Shown here: one piece after another, positions 11,819-26,100 of the stretch
How the letters are laid out: each line of letters opens with the position of its first letter
Numbering within the stretch: the first letter of the stretch is position 1
Origin: Ailurus styani
Lineage: Eukaryota > Chordata > Mammalia > Carnivora > Ailuridae
Direction: 5' to 3'
Assembly: GCA_002007465.1 (NCBI GenBank)
Contig: LNAC01000031.1
Span: 5,437,305-5,501,304 of the forward strand
Length of the DNA: 64,000 nucleotides
Made by a program: the position numbers and the translations under genes
Notes under the pieces: generated by a model
Databases searched by the model: none
Seen by the model: only the letters and a program-made list of their open reading frames with translations
What the model was told of the DNA's origin: nothing

Positions 11819-13960
11819 GAATTATAACAGTAACATTAGTTCTAGATTTAGCTTAAGTCAGTCACAGGCTAAAACTTGCTGGATTTAAACTTGTCACATG
11901 AAAGGTGGAAATAAGAGTGGATAACAATACACTACTTTAAAGTAAAGCAAAATTCAGAATATGAGAGAAGCAACCATTGAAGCTGACGTATGGAGAACCC
12001 GATTGGTACAGGCTTGTATTTTCCGCATTTGGCTAAACTACAAAATAAGTTATATTTCCTTAAAGGTGACCAAATACATACTTGAAATAACACATATAAC
12101 TATACTGACTCTAAAATCACTGCTAATCCTATCCTGGGTCCCCCAACTCAAAGAAGTTTCATAATGAAATAAAAACATGGGAATCCTTTTAGTGGAATGT
12201 TTAGTTCTGCTGCTAGCAAATAGTGACAGAAATTTGCTTTTCTAAAACAGTAACAAAAGAATTACCCAGTAGGAATGGTGTGAAAGAAATAGTAAGAAAA
12301 GATTCTAAAGAAAAATTGAATTGTGCTAAGAAATGTTACAAAGTCATGTAACAAAGGACAGCTACTCCACAAAAGGAACAGTAATCACGCCTCAGCTCAA
12401 TGAAAAAGAAAAAAAAAAAAAGAAGATAAAATGCTTTAGATAAAAATCTTCTAACTTCAGTAGTATAAAAAGAGACCTCTCTTTGCAGAGGGCATCATCG
12501 AATAAATCCTGAACCTAGTTTTAATCCTGGATTCCTATTCTAGAATCTCTCTTCAAAGCATTAAAGTGATTGACAGCATATTCAGGAACTTTTTCTTTTA
12601 CATAAAACCTAGATGTACTGAAACACAATTGTAAGAAAAAAGAATATCTGGCAATCTACAATTTTTAGAGTATATAAAAATGATCTTTTATATCGGAGGG
12701 CCACAAACTCACTTGTTTTAAACAATACGTTCATTTTAGGAAGTTAGGATATAAGAGAGAGAGAAATAAAAAGATTCATAGTTCCCTAAACTGCCTTTAA
12801 AGCTCAAGAATGTACTTCAGGTCTTTTGGAAGCCTTCCTCACTTAGGAGACCAAAAGAGTTCAGCAGAACCTTTCATAAGGTGAGCATATGAAAATGAGT
12901 TGTTATCACATTGCTTAAATAATATTCTTCCCCCCATTTATTTTAGAGGCAATTTTAAAATTAGATGATTGGGAGGAGGAGAAAGAGTGAAAAAATTATA
13001 TATAAATTACGTATTTTTGCTTTTTCCATGCTCATTTGCTATATCACCAGACTCGAAGGGAAAGAAATAGTAGCAGCTTTTATAATAAGGAAAATTATAC
13101 AGCAACAGGTACACAGGACAAATGTTTTAAATAGTGATATGACCCAAATAAATCCAAGTGGTTTTATAACATAAGTATTCTGAATCGATGAATCTGATTG
13201 TTTTTTGTTAAGTATTTAAGCAGGAAGAGACCTGAGAAGTCCCGCATTGGGCTCCCTGCTCCCCTTGCAAAAGATAATGCCTTCTACTCAACTTGAATGG
13301 TTACAAGTATTAAAGGGACTAAAAATAGTTCTTACCATGTAAGATTCCAAAACACCATACATAAGAGAAGCTAATCTATTCCTTCAATGAATAGAGAACA
13401 CATTTAAGTTTGTCTAGTTAATAAACAAATTTGTCCAGTTAAATATTAACTTGCATAGGGTAGTTTACTTATAATTTTCAGTTATAGGATTAAGGAAAAC
13501 AATAGTATTATATGTACACATATAATAATTTATTTCCAGGTACTATTTTTTGTAACATTTAATTTTTATGAAATCATCAAAATAATATTTTGAATAATAA
13601 ATGATGTGTATGGGGTGAAGGCTCATGTAACATTTAGAAGGAAATAAGAATACAAATTACATGAGTTCAGCCATGTAAAAATACTTAAAAATTACTACCA
13701 AAAAAAAGATGAAAAAGTGTTTATCTGTGTGAGAGTGTTCATTATGAGTAGTTTTTACCTTCTTTATACTGTTGGTCATGTGTGTGCATGTTCTTACATA
13801 TATCTACATGCGTGTGTATCTATGTATGTATACCTACAGAAGTGAGTGTATATGTAAGTATTTTTTAAAAACTTCATATGAATGTATGTTAAAGATTACA
13901 AACTGCCTAAAAGAAAATCACACAATAGATCTTTGAAAAACGTAATACAGATGCACTTAC

Positions 13961-14108
13961 CATCACACGAAAGAGAAACATAACTTCCTAAGTCATCAGA
14001 CATGTGTCGCATCACATTTTTACCCCTCTTAAGACCAAGGAAGATCCAATAATCTATTGCTGCTCCAAGAATTCCAGTCAATAAGTAAGCTAGCTCATGT
14101 TTGAAGAC
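13961..14108 (-). CDS. SLF1: SLF1 exon 15 (residues 611-660), last exon in window
   Basis: A 148-nt exon, [20 protein letters not shown] through [17 protein letters not shown] plus one base. Acceptor AATGTTAG, donor ATG|GTAAGT. '[14 protein letters not shown]' is a hydrophobic helix pair of the scaffold, not a membrane anchor. The next human residues (FSSQELEIF) are not encoded anywhere in 1-13960, so the following exon is outside the window and this intron exceeds 13.9 kb. Confidence 0.95.
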
Positions 14109-17100
14109 CTAACATTGATGGGAAAAATATTAGTAAGACATATTAAATTATCTACTGTTTTATCAGTGTTTATCTTGAACACTTGTTGAGGCAAAGTTTA
14201 GTTATTTAAGAATACAGGGTATGCTCATACTAAAAGGTATTCCTGAGAACCCTAGCAAGTTAACTCCCTGTCTCCATTCTCTGTTTCTCCTTCTTTCTCT
14301 TCTCCTTCTTCCCCCATCCATAGCTACATATTTATAATCATGTGACGAAAACAGTTAATAAAACGAAACCTCCAGGACTTAATATACGGATAGCTTATAA
14401 TAAACTTTTAAAATAACATTATTCAATAGTGTCAAGTGCTTTAGTATGGCAATAATTCCATTACAATGAGGCAGTACCTGGCTTCTGTGGATTTCTGCTA
14501 ACAGGAATATAGGATTATAAAAAAAGATAGACTTAGCCACCCCTACTGTTTATATATAAAATTAACCTTTACATTTATCCAAATGTCATATTCAATAAAA
14601 ACTTTAGCAAGTAAGATTGTCCTTTTTGTTGTAAATGAACAGATTGGATCAAATTCTAATTATTAAATCGTATCAAATGCCATTACCTAATTTACCGATG
14701 TATAAAGATTAATTTTTAAAGAATGAATACTGTTCTCTATCACTTCTACAGTACACATTATTAAATTCCCATAAAATATATAGCAAGCATACGAAGTTTT
14801 AATTACAGTTAAGTGTGCTTTCCCTTAATGTGGAAAGTACTTTTCTAATCCATAACTATGAAGGTGAAGAGGTACACAAATATATTTTAAACACCTCTGA
14901 TGAAGACATTAAAACTAGTTGACATTTTCCACAAAGACATTAAAACTAGTTGAAATTCTTTTATTTTTGGTTGTTTTTCAGGCATGTTGGGTACGTGAAA
15001 AAAAATCGCTGAATTAACAACTGGGTCGAAAACATGTGAAAAGGTTTTAATCAATAAATATTATAGTATCCGAATAGATTTTGAGTGCTCTGTTCTGCAA
15101 CCACACTATGCCTAATATGAGATTAGGGACAGAGAAAGCTCTAACCACCAGTGACTACTGGATTTCCTTCTTCTGCCTTCAGCAGACAAGGTTCTTATGG
15201 TATATAATATTTCATGAGGGCATCATCATTCCTTACTATAAGAAGCTTTTAGTTAAGTGATTTCAAAACTGAAGTTCTAGTTCTGGTTTGTTGTCCAAAC
15301 AAGGGTAAATGGTCAAGCAGCACATACGTCAGGCCTGCTTAAACAGTTTTCATTGAGGAAAAAACCCAGAGTCAGGGTGCTTAGGTGTACAAGTTCCCCA
15401 TTGCTCTATCACAGTATGTGGCAATACACCACATTATGGCTGGGCTGGACATTAGAATTTGAGAGAGAGTCTATGAAGAATGGGGCTGAGGGGATTTTAA
15501 GCTGCATGGTTAGGGAAGCCTTTCCTCTAGTATCATCAGGGTCTGCGATCAGAACCTTGACCACAGCCTGATTCTGCCAGGTCAGGATTCATCAGTGGGC
15601 ATCAGCAGCACCCTGTCTCCCATCCTGATTAGAGAGCTGGGTTTAAGTCCTCCAGTTGCAGCTTTATGACTTGGGAAGCAGCAACAGGACTGGCTCTATC
15701 AGCTGGCTGGGGAAGTACCAACTCCTCCCCTAGTACCCTGGTAGGGTCTAAGCCATCAATTGACCTGAACTCACTCCCTTAAGCACAGAGTCTTAGCTAG
15801 TCTTCAAAGTAGTTTGCAGGAAGCCAAGTTCTTACTTTGTAAAAGTTCTTATTTCATAAAGAAGACAGTCACTCCGAGCAAGTTTTATTTCTTATGGTTC
15901 AGCTTATCAAGAGAACATAAAACAGTAGAGTGAAAAGCTACATTTAAACTAAAAATTGATCCTATCAAGACCTATACCACAGAATGCTTCTTGCAACAAC
16001 ATGTGTATCCGAATATCACCAATGACACTACTGAGGAAGGATGCAAGGGACTAGTAAATTTTGATTTCTCGAAATGTTCCCCAACCCAAGAGTAGAGTAA
16101 ATCAGGATCACTTCGATCCCTGGTCTCAAGGCTCTGGACAGGGAAAAAGGAGCTTAGCCCACAGAGCTAAGCCTCATATAAACCACAATCCAGTACTTCA
16201 TCAATTAAAAAAAAACAACAACAAAACCTCAGAAAATCAACCAGCTGGACCTTTCTCTTTCCTTACACAAATTTATGTATACATACCTGATACCATAAAT
16301 TAGTATCAATATTGCCTATTATTCAATTTACCTTGATATTACCACTATTAAACAGAGATGGGTAGCCCTTACAGTACTCACAAGGAATGATTACAGCTTT
16401 CTTATCATGATGAGAAAGCCACTGTCAAAATTATTATCTGTGTGACATTACCTAAACTTCCATACCACCATAATTCATAATAGTAAATTTTATATTAAAA
16501 AATAGAAATTTTATATAAAAAGACACTTTCAAATTAGGTTCTTGGATCCTTTTATAATTTATTCTTATCTGCCACTCACTATAACCACAGGGCCAAGACA
16601 CTGCGCTATGGATTGTACTCACTGCAAATTTAACAGTGTATAAATAATGCTACCATTTCTAGCATAGTGGAGATATATATATATATATATATATTTATGA
16701 TTTAGAAGCAGATTAATGAGAAAATGGCAAATAAATTATGAAGGGAGAAAAGCTTTCCTGGAATACTGAAAAGTACACTAAAGTTGAAAGAATAGAAATC
16801 TCTGAGAATTAACAAATAAATGAAAGACATGATGTGCACATGACACATGTTTACATTAGAACACCTTTCTAACGAGTTAAGGTCTATTATCAGATATTCT
16901 GTCAATATAGTCCTCTATTATTTGCCAGTACAAGTAATCTCCATTTAATAAATTTGGTGATCTTCCAAAAACTGACTAGTATATAATGCAGAACTACGAT
17001 CTGGGCTTCTGACTCCCAGGTTAGGGGTTTAAGCAATATGCCTGGCAAGAGATGACACAAGGCTCCACTAGTACCTCTGTCAGAAAGATGCAAACATAAT

Positions 17101-20100
17101 ACACATTATGTGTCTCTTCCTGTTTAAAACACTGGCATTTGGAAACAAGAGCAAGTATGCTGCAATGGAGACTTGGCCTCTAATCAAGGCTTTACCCTAA
17201 CAAGCTGTGACACCTTGAATAAGTTACTTAAACTCTTTAGCCTTGATTTCCCTATCTTTAAATACAAAGTAGCTTCCGTTTCTACCTACACTTGCAGGGT
17301 TATCATTAAATAGCACTTAAGGACATCACAAAGAAAAGTAAGACTAACCACCAAGCTTAGCAAAATTCGTACCTCCTTCATAACCTTGACACAGCTCACC
17401 TCTGCTCTTTGCCAAGGAAAGCCCAAAGCTTTCTCAGATTAATGACAATGAAATTCACTGCCTTTGTGTCACTCTGCAACGCTTGCTGATTGACATTATG
17501 ACAAAACAATATTAGCATAAACTGAGGACTTCTGTTTAGCTAATGACTTAAATTGAATGCTTCAACTCAGCAAATCAAGAAACAAATGCTTTACAGTACA
17601 GAAAATGATGTCTGTGAACATGCATGGAATTCTTGAAATTGGAAACTGCCAAAAAGATTTAATTAGGTACAAGAATGAATTCTAGCAGATCACACACACA
17701 CACACACACACACCCACCCACCCCAGTTTTTATGAATTTACACAATTCAAATGTTAAATAGTGATTTGCTAAGTTTAAAGGTAGTTCTAATATTACAACT
17801 GATGCTACAATTTATTGCAGACTGCTTTACAAAATGTTTATTTATAAATTTGAACAAAAACCTTAAAGTTAATCATGGATAAATCTGTTATTATTTATGT
17901 CAGTATTTCCTGAGTAAATTCTTTGATAGTGTTTTGGTGATTTAGTAAAATTGTGAAAATGTCAGTTTTATTATTGTTTTTAGTTACAAATGAGCAATTT
18001 TATTTATATAATCAAATGGATAAAAAAGAAATATTTCATAATGAGAAAATATTTTCCATCCCTAATGACATAAAAAACATGTTAATTAATAAGAATGTTA
18101 TCATTTTTATCTTAGAAGTATTATACAAGTATTAAACTCAACTGGCAATGAAGTATAGTTGTATTTATGTTGAGTATTTTCAATTTACACATGTGTATAA
18201 TCATTTCTTTTTAAATAACACTCATGTACAATATAATCACTACTCACTTGGTTAACTGCCACATAATACAATTACTTGATCACAAAAACTAGCTAAATCC
18301 AGAAATAATTCTCCCTTTTTAATGCCAAACTAAAGAAAAATTAGGACCTTCAAAAGAACTTTCTTTTTGTAAACCTCAGGCACCCCCTAAACCAGTAAGG
18401 GCTTCTGTTTCTGATAATGGAGGCTTAACTAATTCAAACACATGACCTTGTAAAAGAAAACTGAAAATGTTAGATACAATATGTAAAACATCTTCTGGAA
18501 AGATAACTTGTTATGGAAATGTAACTTCTGGAAAGTTACAAAGAATTGCTAAGCCAAGATCTAGAAGGCAAACAGACAAATGAGACTCTCGGAACTTGCT
18601 GACTTTGCCCTAAGGACACTTGCTGACCCCAAAGAAAGAGCTGAAAGACCAAAGTGGTTTTTGAAGCCTAGAAGAAAAGGAGTATAAAAGTCATAGTCCA
18701 AGGCCTAATAGACAACAGGAAAAAAAAACATGTATTTGTAGTCCTGTACTTCACATGGGACTATCCAGGGACCCTCAAACTTGGCAACATAAATTATCTT
18801 TGGAGAAAGATATTCAGTGCATTTGCCATGCTGTTTGTACAAATAAATTTTTTTTTTTTAGATTTTATTTATTTGACACAGAGAGAGAGATTACAAGTAG
18901 GCAGAGAGGCAGGCAGAGAGAGAGGAGAGAGGAGGAAGCAGGCTCCCTGCCGAGCAGAGAGCCCGATGTGGGCCTCAATCCCAGGACCCTGGGATCATGA
19001 CCTGAGCCGAAGGCAGCAGCTTTAACCCACTGAGCCACCCAGGTGCCCCGTACAAATAATCTTTCAAATGCAATTTATGGCAAACAGTAAATGATAACTA
19101 GCTTGTAAGAGAATATAAAAAACACAGGAGAAGGAAATAGCAGAAAGTTAGAAACAGACTTCAAATATGAAAGTCATACATAAACTATAAATTACCTTTT
19201 CACTATAAATTAACTTATTACTGCCACATTAAAAGACAAAAGAAAACCTTAAAAATTTTGTAGGGAACTAGAAACCATAAAAACATACTATACTAATTAG
19301 GAATTTAAAAAGTCTAAAACTGGCAAAAATGCAACATGTTTAACATATTAGACACAGCTGAAAGACTAGTGAACTAAAAATTAAATGAAAAGACACTACC
19401 CAGAACACTCCAACTATAGAAAAAGACCTGATAATCTAGATGAGAGGGAAAAGCAGACGAAAAAGGAGAAGGTGTAACATAAGTTTAATTGGAACTAAAA
19501 AAAGTTGAACAGAGAAACCAGATCAGAAGAAATATGAGATGACAAACTATGTATGAATTTTCCTTGAGAAAGAATGCTTTAAGGTCATCTGACACCAGAA
19601 TTCTCCACCCAAACCACTATACATCACTATATACAAAGTACAGGTGATTTTTAAAATGGGGAAGGGGATAAATTCATGAAGTAGATACCAAAGAGTTTCA
19701 CTGAACCAATTATTAAACCTGTCATAAAAGATGATAGAGAGTAAGGTACCCGGGTGGCTCAGTCGGCTGAGCATCAGACTCTTGATTTTGGCTCAGGTCA
19801 GATCTCAGGGTCCTGGGATCAGGCCTGTAGTGGGATTGAGTCTGTTTTTCTCCCTTTCTCTTTCCCTCTGCTCCTCCCCATACGTGTTATTTCTCTCCCC
19901 CTCAAATAAATAAATCTTCTTAAAAAATGATAGAGAGCAATGTAAAACAGAGAAAACACATTGTGTAATCATACATGGAGTCAAAAAGGAAAGTTCAGTT
20001 AATTTCAGAAGGCAGAAATTATAGGGCTCATTTTTTAGAAGTTAAAAAAAGCATAGGCAAATAAAAGCTATTAATCATAACAAAAGTACATCCACTTAGA

Positions 20101-23100
20101 AGTTTTAAAACATCTTAAAGTATTTCTTGAATCAAAGGAGAATTCTTAAGTGACAATAAAAAACACTGAAAAAAAAAAACATTAACAGTACACTGGATTT
20201 AGGTATCAAAACCTGCACATAAATCTCAATTTGTATTCAAAGGCAATTTATTTTGAGTATATTTATTAGAAATAAAGACTAAAATGAAAAAAAGATTCAA
20301 ATAATCAAGACATAAAAGTAAAAGGAAAGAATTAAAACCAATGATAAACATAAAAAAGCAGAAAATAAAGTCCCAAAGGCGATTATTTTGAAGAGAAGAG
20401 TCACTGATAGTAATTATAAACCCAGAACATGGCAGAGTATGTTGCTATGCACTTTACATATTTCAGTGCATTTAATCTTCCCAACTACCCTTCAGGTAGA
20501 TAATACAACTAAAATCACGGTACATTAAATTTCTAATGACAAGCAAGATATACTTATGAAGAAATAACTGCTAACAACCACAAAGGCAGTTTTAAAAACA
20601 AGTTGAACTTTTTATTTGTACACAAAAAAAATTGTATGGACTCAATTTTTAAATTCATAGGTTCCTTATAAATTGAAATGCACAAAAATAAAAAATCTAG
20701 AATGATAAGTGAATTCAGATTTCTTAGCACTAATGATCAAATAACTGTCGCTAGCCACTATATCCAAATGTGTGATGGTGAAGCAGCCAGCCTCTAAGGA
20801 TCTTTTACAATAAAACTAAGTAAACTAAATAGAAAACAATGATACATTTGGGTAGATTTTAGTTTTATTCAAATTGTTCAAAGAATAAAGAAAAAAGAGG
20901 CATAACTCAAAGAAGTACTTTTTCATAGGCAATTATTCGTCTGTAAATCAATTCTACTTACATCATTAGACTTGCATTTTTCCTTGTGAGAATATATGGT
21001 CCACTCCAAAAGCATATTTACTGGTTTGGTCAAAAGCCCAGAGGTCTCATTTCCTGACCAAAAGATTTCAAGAAGAATTGCCTTTCCTGTTATTTTCAGA
21101 CTCTCAGAATCTGACCAGTCATACAACCTAATGAAAATATAAATCAAAGTGTATCTTTATGCTAACTTGATCACTATAGTTATTAGGTGTAATATCTCTT
21201 ACCATAATACAAAAAGATCTAGTGGTTTCTAAATATAGAAAGGGCATAATATATAAAGATTACAACATACAGTTATAATAAAGAACAAAATATAAAAAAG
21301 GCCACAATTCAGTATAATGAGCAACAAATACACAGAGTAATCTAACTGCATGTTTTAGAGCACACACAAAACTTATCATGGATATTACAGATTCAATGTT
21401 AAAAAACCTAATGGCGGGGGAGAAACGTAGTGGAACTTTTACTTACCTATTCAATTACTTAAGAATTAAAAAAACATAAACCCTGAAAAATATAACAAAA
21501 TTTTACCTATCCAAATGTCTAGTAAAAAACAAAAATGTGAACTATAGACACATAAAGAACACAAAAGGCTTTATTGCCACTGAAGAACTGTGTCTGCAAC
21601 TGTGTTTTAAAAATAAATCTAAACTAGGGGCGCCTGAGTGGCTCAGTCAGTTGAGTGTGTACCTTAGGCTCAGTTCATGATCCCAGGTTCCTGGGATCCA
21701 TTTCCATGTCAGGCTCCCTGGTCAGCAAGGAGTCTGCTTCTCCCTTGCTGGCAAATAAATAAAATCTTAAAAAAAAAATCTAAACTAGGAAACAAGGTGA
21801 CTCTTTAGTAGTATGCACATTAATTAGAAAAATGGTACATGAAACAATGTCAATATAGAAAAATTCTTTGTGATTAAACTTACTTTTGGCTCAGATGTCG
21901 CACTTCACTTTCCACTAAATTAAAGAAAAATTTGAGCAGGGTCAGGTGGAGCACCTTAGTGCCAATAATATTTTTTGAAATTTGATGGCAAAAACTTTCA
22001 TTGTAAAGGCAAGACCTGAAAAACATGAATCCAATAATTTGTGACATACAAACAATTCAATGAATATTCTGTGGACAAACACTCTTTCACAGTATTATTG
22101 GATTTCTAATGAAATTTCCTTCAACAAAATATAAAGCTTATCAACAAAATTTTATCAATATATATTCTACCTTTAAAAAGAAAACCATGTCAAGTATCTC
22201 ATGACATTGAATTTTTAGCAATACAGATCTAATTTCTCTATTTTTCATTGATTGTAATGTTTAATAGCCTAATGGTACTCTTTGTATTCTTTATTTCACT
22301 GACAAAGAACAAAAAATTATGTATTACATAAAATGCCTTCCTTTCAGGTGACCAGCTATACTCTGAATTTATAAATACTCTTGATAGTCCTCTTCTTACT
22401 CAAGATTTTTTGTCATTATTATTTAGTAAAATGAAGGTGATTTAGGGCTTTTTTTTTTTTTTTTGAGAGAGAGAGAGAGCGCGCGAGAGAGCAAGCAAGC
22501 ATGGTGGGGTGGGGGCAGAAGGAGAGGGAGATAGAATCCCAAGCAGGCTCCATACCCAGCATGGACACCGATGTGGGGCCAATCTTACGACGGAGGTCGT
22601 GGTCTGAGTCTAAATCAAGAGTTGGATGCTTAAACAAATCTGCCACCCAGGCACCCCCATTTAGGGCTATTTTTTAAGAGTTTAAAAAATTTGATATTTA
22701 TTTTCTTTCCATCTACTATAGCAGTCCTAACAGAACTTTTGGTGATGATGGATATGTTCTATTGAACGCATGAAATGTGGATCGTGCAACTGAGGACTTG
22801 AATATTTAAACTTTTTATCTAAATTAAACATTGTCAAATGTGGCCACTGGCTACTGCATTGGACAGCAAACCTGTATATTATTTTTTAAAAAGAACATAC
22901 AATTACTCAGACGTCTAGGACTAAGAAATTCTAGGTAACAATATGTTTCATAATAATCTTCTAAGTTTAGTATCAATTATATTAACAATGTATTTGCAAC
23001 TTTCTACTTCCATCTCCACCTTTCCCATCTTCTTTTTGAGTACCACATTGTCAGGTTAGGAGGATCGTTAATGACTATTAAATTTAACAATATTTAATAC

Positions 23101-26100
23101 CCGAATCTCTTCTAGAGGACGTTCTATGTCTATATAGGTAGTCTCTCTGAAAACTGCCAGAGATGGATACCATAGTATTTTTCATTAAAAACAAAAACAA
23201 ACAAACAAACCACATAATGGGGTGCCTGGGAGGATCAGTCAGTTAAGTGTCTGCCTTCAGCTTGGGTCATGATCTCAGGGTCCAGGGAATGAGCACCATG
23301 TGGGGCTCGCCACTCAGCAGAGAGTCTGCTTCTCTCTCTCCCTCTGTCCCCCACCAACTCATGCTCTCTCTCTCTCCCCCCCCAAATAAAATCTTTTAAA
23401 AAACCCATATGTTATGGAGTATTTCAAATATGCTTAAAAGTAGACTAATATTGTCCAGCTCATCTATATGTTTACCACTTTCCTAGACACCTCTTTGACT
23501 CCCAATGAACGCAATTATTTTGGCATGAAATCTGGTATTCCTATTTATTAAAAAGTCTACTTTTTTTAAGATTTTATTTATTCATTTGACACAGAGAGAG
23601 AGATTACAAGTAGGCAGAGAGGCAGGCAGAGAGAGGAGAGAGGAGGAAGCAGGCTCCTTGCTGAGCAGAGAGCCCGATGTGGGCCTCGATCCCAGGACCC
23701 TGGGATCATGACCTGAGCCGAAGGCAGCGGCTTTAACCCAATGAGCCACCCAGGCGCCCTAAAAAGTCTACTTTTAATTCCACCTCTGGTTGCATCAATT
23801 CATCCACATATTTATTAAGCATTTATTATGGCCCAAGTATTATATTAAGCACTGAGAACAGAGATGCTTAAAACCGAGCAACCATGTGAAGAGACGGAGA
23901 AACACTTACCATGCAAATGGAAGTGAAAAGAAAGCTGGGGTAGTAATACTTCTGTCAGACAAAACAGACTTTAAAACAAAGACTATAACAAGAGACAAAG
24001 GACATTACATAACCATAAAGGACATAATCCAAGAAAAATATTTAACAATTACAAGTATTTATGCACCCAACATGGGAGTCTCCAAATACATAAAGCAACT
24101 ACTCAAACAGACATAAAGCAAGAAACTGAGAGTAATACAGTAACAGTAGGGGACGTTAATACCCCACTTATATCAATGGATAGGTCAGACAGAAAATCAA
24201 CAAGGAAACAGTGTCATTGAATGACACATTGAACCAGATAGATGTAACAGATGTATTCAGAACATTCCATCCCCAAACAGTGAAATACACCTTCTTCTAA
24301 AATGTACATAGACATTCTGAACAGATCACATGTTAGGCTACAAAACAAGTCTCAAGAAACTGAGAAAGACTTAAATCGTATCATGCATCTTTTCCGACCA
24401 CATAGTATGAATCTAGAAATCAACCATAAAAAGAAATCTGGAAACAACAAAAATACATGGAGGTTAAATAACATGCTACTAAACGATGAATGGGTCGACC
24501 AAAAAATTGAAGAGGAAATAAAAAAACACGTGGAGACAAATAAAAATGAAAATACAATGGTCCAAAATCTTTGGGATACAGCAAAAGATGTTCTAAGAGG
24601 GAAGATTATAGCAATATGGGCCTATCTCAAGAAAAGGAAGATCTCAAATTAACACCTAAAAAGCTAGACAAAGACCAAAGTCTAAAGCCAACAGAAGGAA
24701 GGAAATAAAGATTAGAGCAGAAATAAATGAAATAGAGACTAAAAAACCAATAAAACAGATCCATGAAACCAGGAGCTGGTTCTTTAAACAGATGAACAAA
24801 ATTGAAAAATCTTTAGCTAGACTCATTTAAGAGAGAGAGGGGACTCAATTTCAGAAATGGAGGGGATAAACAATTTACACCATAGAAATACAAAGGATTA
24901 TAAGAGAATATGAAAAATCATATGCCAACAAATTGGACAACCTAAAAGAAATGGATAAATTCCTAAAACATATAACCATGCAAAACTGAATCAGGAAGAA
25001 ATAAAAAATCTAAACACACCGATTACTAGGAATGAAACTGAATCAGTATTTAAAAATCTCCCAAAAAACAAGTCCAAGATCAGATGACTTCCCAGTGAAT
25101 TCTACCAAACATTTAAAGAGGATTTAAAACTTACTCTTTTCACACAATTTGAAAAAATAGAAGAGGAAAGAAAGCTTCCAAATTCATTCTGTGGCCAGCA
25201 CTACCTTGATTCCAAAACTGGATTAAGACATCACACACAAATAGAATGCCTGGGTGGCTCAGTTGGTTAAGCGTCTGACTTAGGCTCAGGTCATGATCTC
25301 CAAGCCCTGGGATGGAGTCCTGCATCTGGCTCCCTACTTAGCGGGGAGTCTGCTTCTCCTTCTCTTTCTGCCTCCACCCCCCTGCTCAAGCTCCATCTCT
25401 CAAATAAATAAAATCTTAAAAAAAAAATACTTTATACACAAAAAAACCTACAGGCCAGTAAGTGATGAACATAGGTGTAAAAATTCTCAACAAAATACTA
25501 GCAAACTAAATCCAACAGTACATTAAAAAAGCAATTCACCACCATCAAATGGGATTTATCCCCAGGATACAAGAGTGGTTCAATATTCACAAATCAACAT
25601 GACACATCACAACAAGACAAAGGATAAAACCACATGCTCATTTCAATAGATGTAGAGAAAACATTTCACAAATTATAATATCCATTCATGAAAAAAGCAC
25701 TCAACAAAGTAGGTTCAGTGGAAACATAACTCAATACAAGAAAGGCCATTTATGAAAAACCCACAGCTAACATCATCCTTAAGTGTGAAAAACTGAGAGC
25801 TTTACCTTTATTATCAAGAACAAGACAAGGATATCCACTCTCACCACTGTTATTCAACATAGTACTGGAAGTCCTAGTCACAGCAATCAGACAAGAAAAA
25901 GAACTAAAAGGCATTTAAATTGGTAAGGAAGAAGTAAAACTTTCACTATTTACAGATGACATGATACTATATATAGAAAACCCTAAAGATTCCACCAAAA
26001 AAACTGCTAGAAGTGATAAATTAATTTAGTCAAGTTGCAGGATACAAATTCAATATACAAAGACCTGTTGTATTTCTGTACGTTAATAATGAAATAGCAG

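Larger units (their letters stand above)
1..13960 (-). other. SLF1: SLF1 intron 15 (partial)
   Basis: No coding exon found. Positions 1-480, 870-4320 and 4390-6980 are AT-rich and hold no repeat I can name. Some of 4.4-6.7 kb may be very old retroelement. The named contents are SINEs, a broken L1 with a solo LTR (6990-8797), L2-like ends near 9.3-9.95 kb, a CA repeat and a possible 28-nt exon at 10617-10644. 11820-13960 is plain AT-rich intron. Confidence 0.85.
14109..20961 (-). other. SLF1: SLF1 intron 14
   Basis: Contains a short tandem duplication (14903-14953), an AT repeat near 16674, a MIR-like segment (17150-17330), a CA repeat (17691-17714), two SINEs (18847 and 19742) and a second MIR/L2-like segment (20430-20560). 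15300-15850 is locally GC-richer but holds no recognised element or exon. The remainder is unremarkable. Confidence 0.85.

Noticed and set aside
13238..13266. Short match to SINE body ('cccgcattgggctccctgct')
   Set aside because: Only about 25 bases with no head, tail or flanking duplication. Possibly a tiny remnant but not annotatable.
23192..23211. Short AAAC repeats considered as a CRISPR-like or tandem array
   Set aside because: Simple A-rich microsatellite before a SINE; no spacers, and CRISPR arrays are not expected in a mammal.
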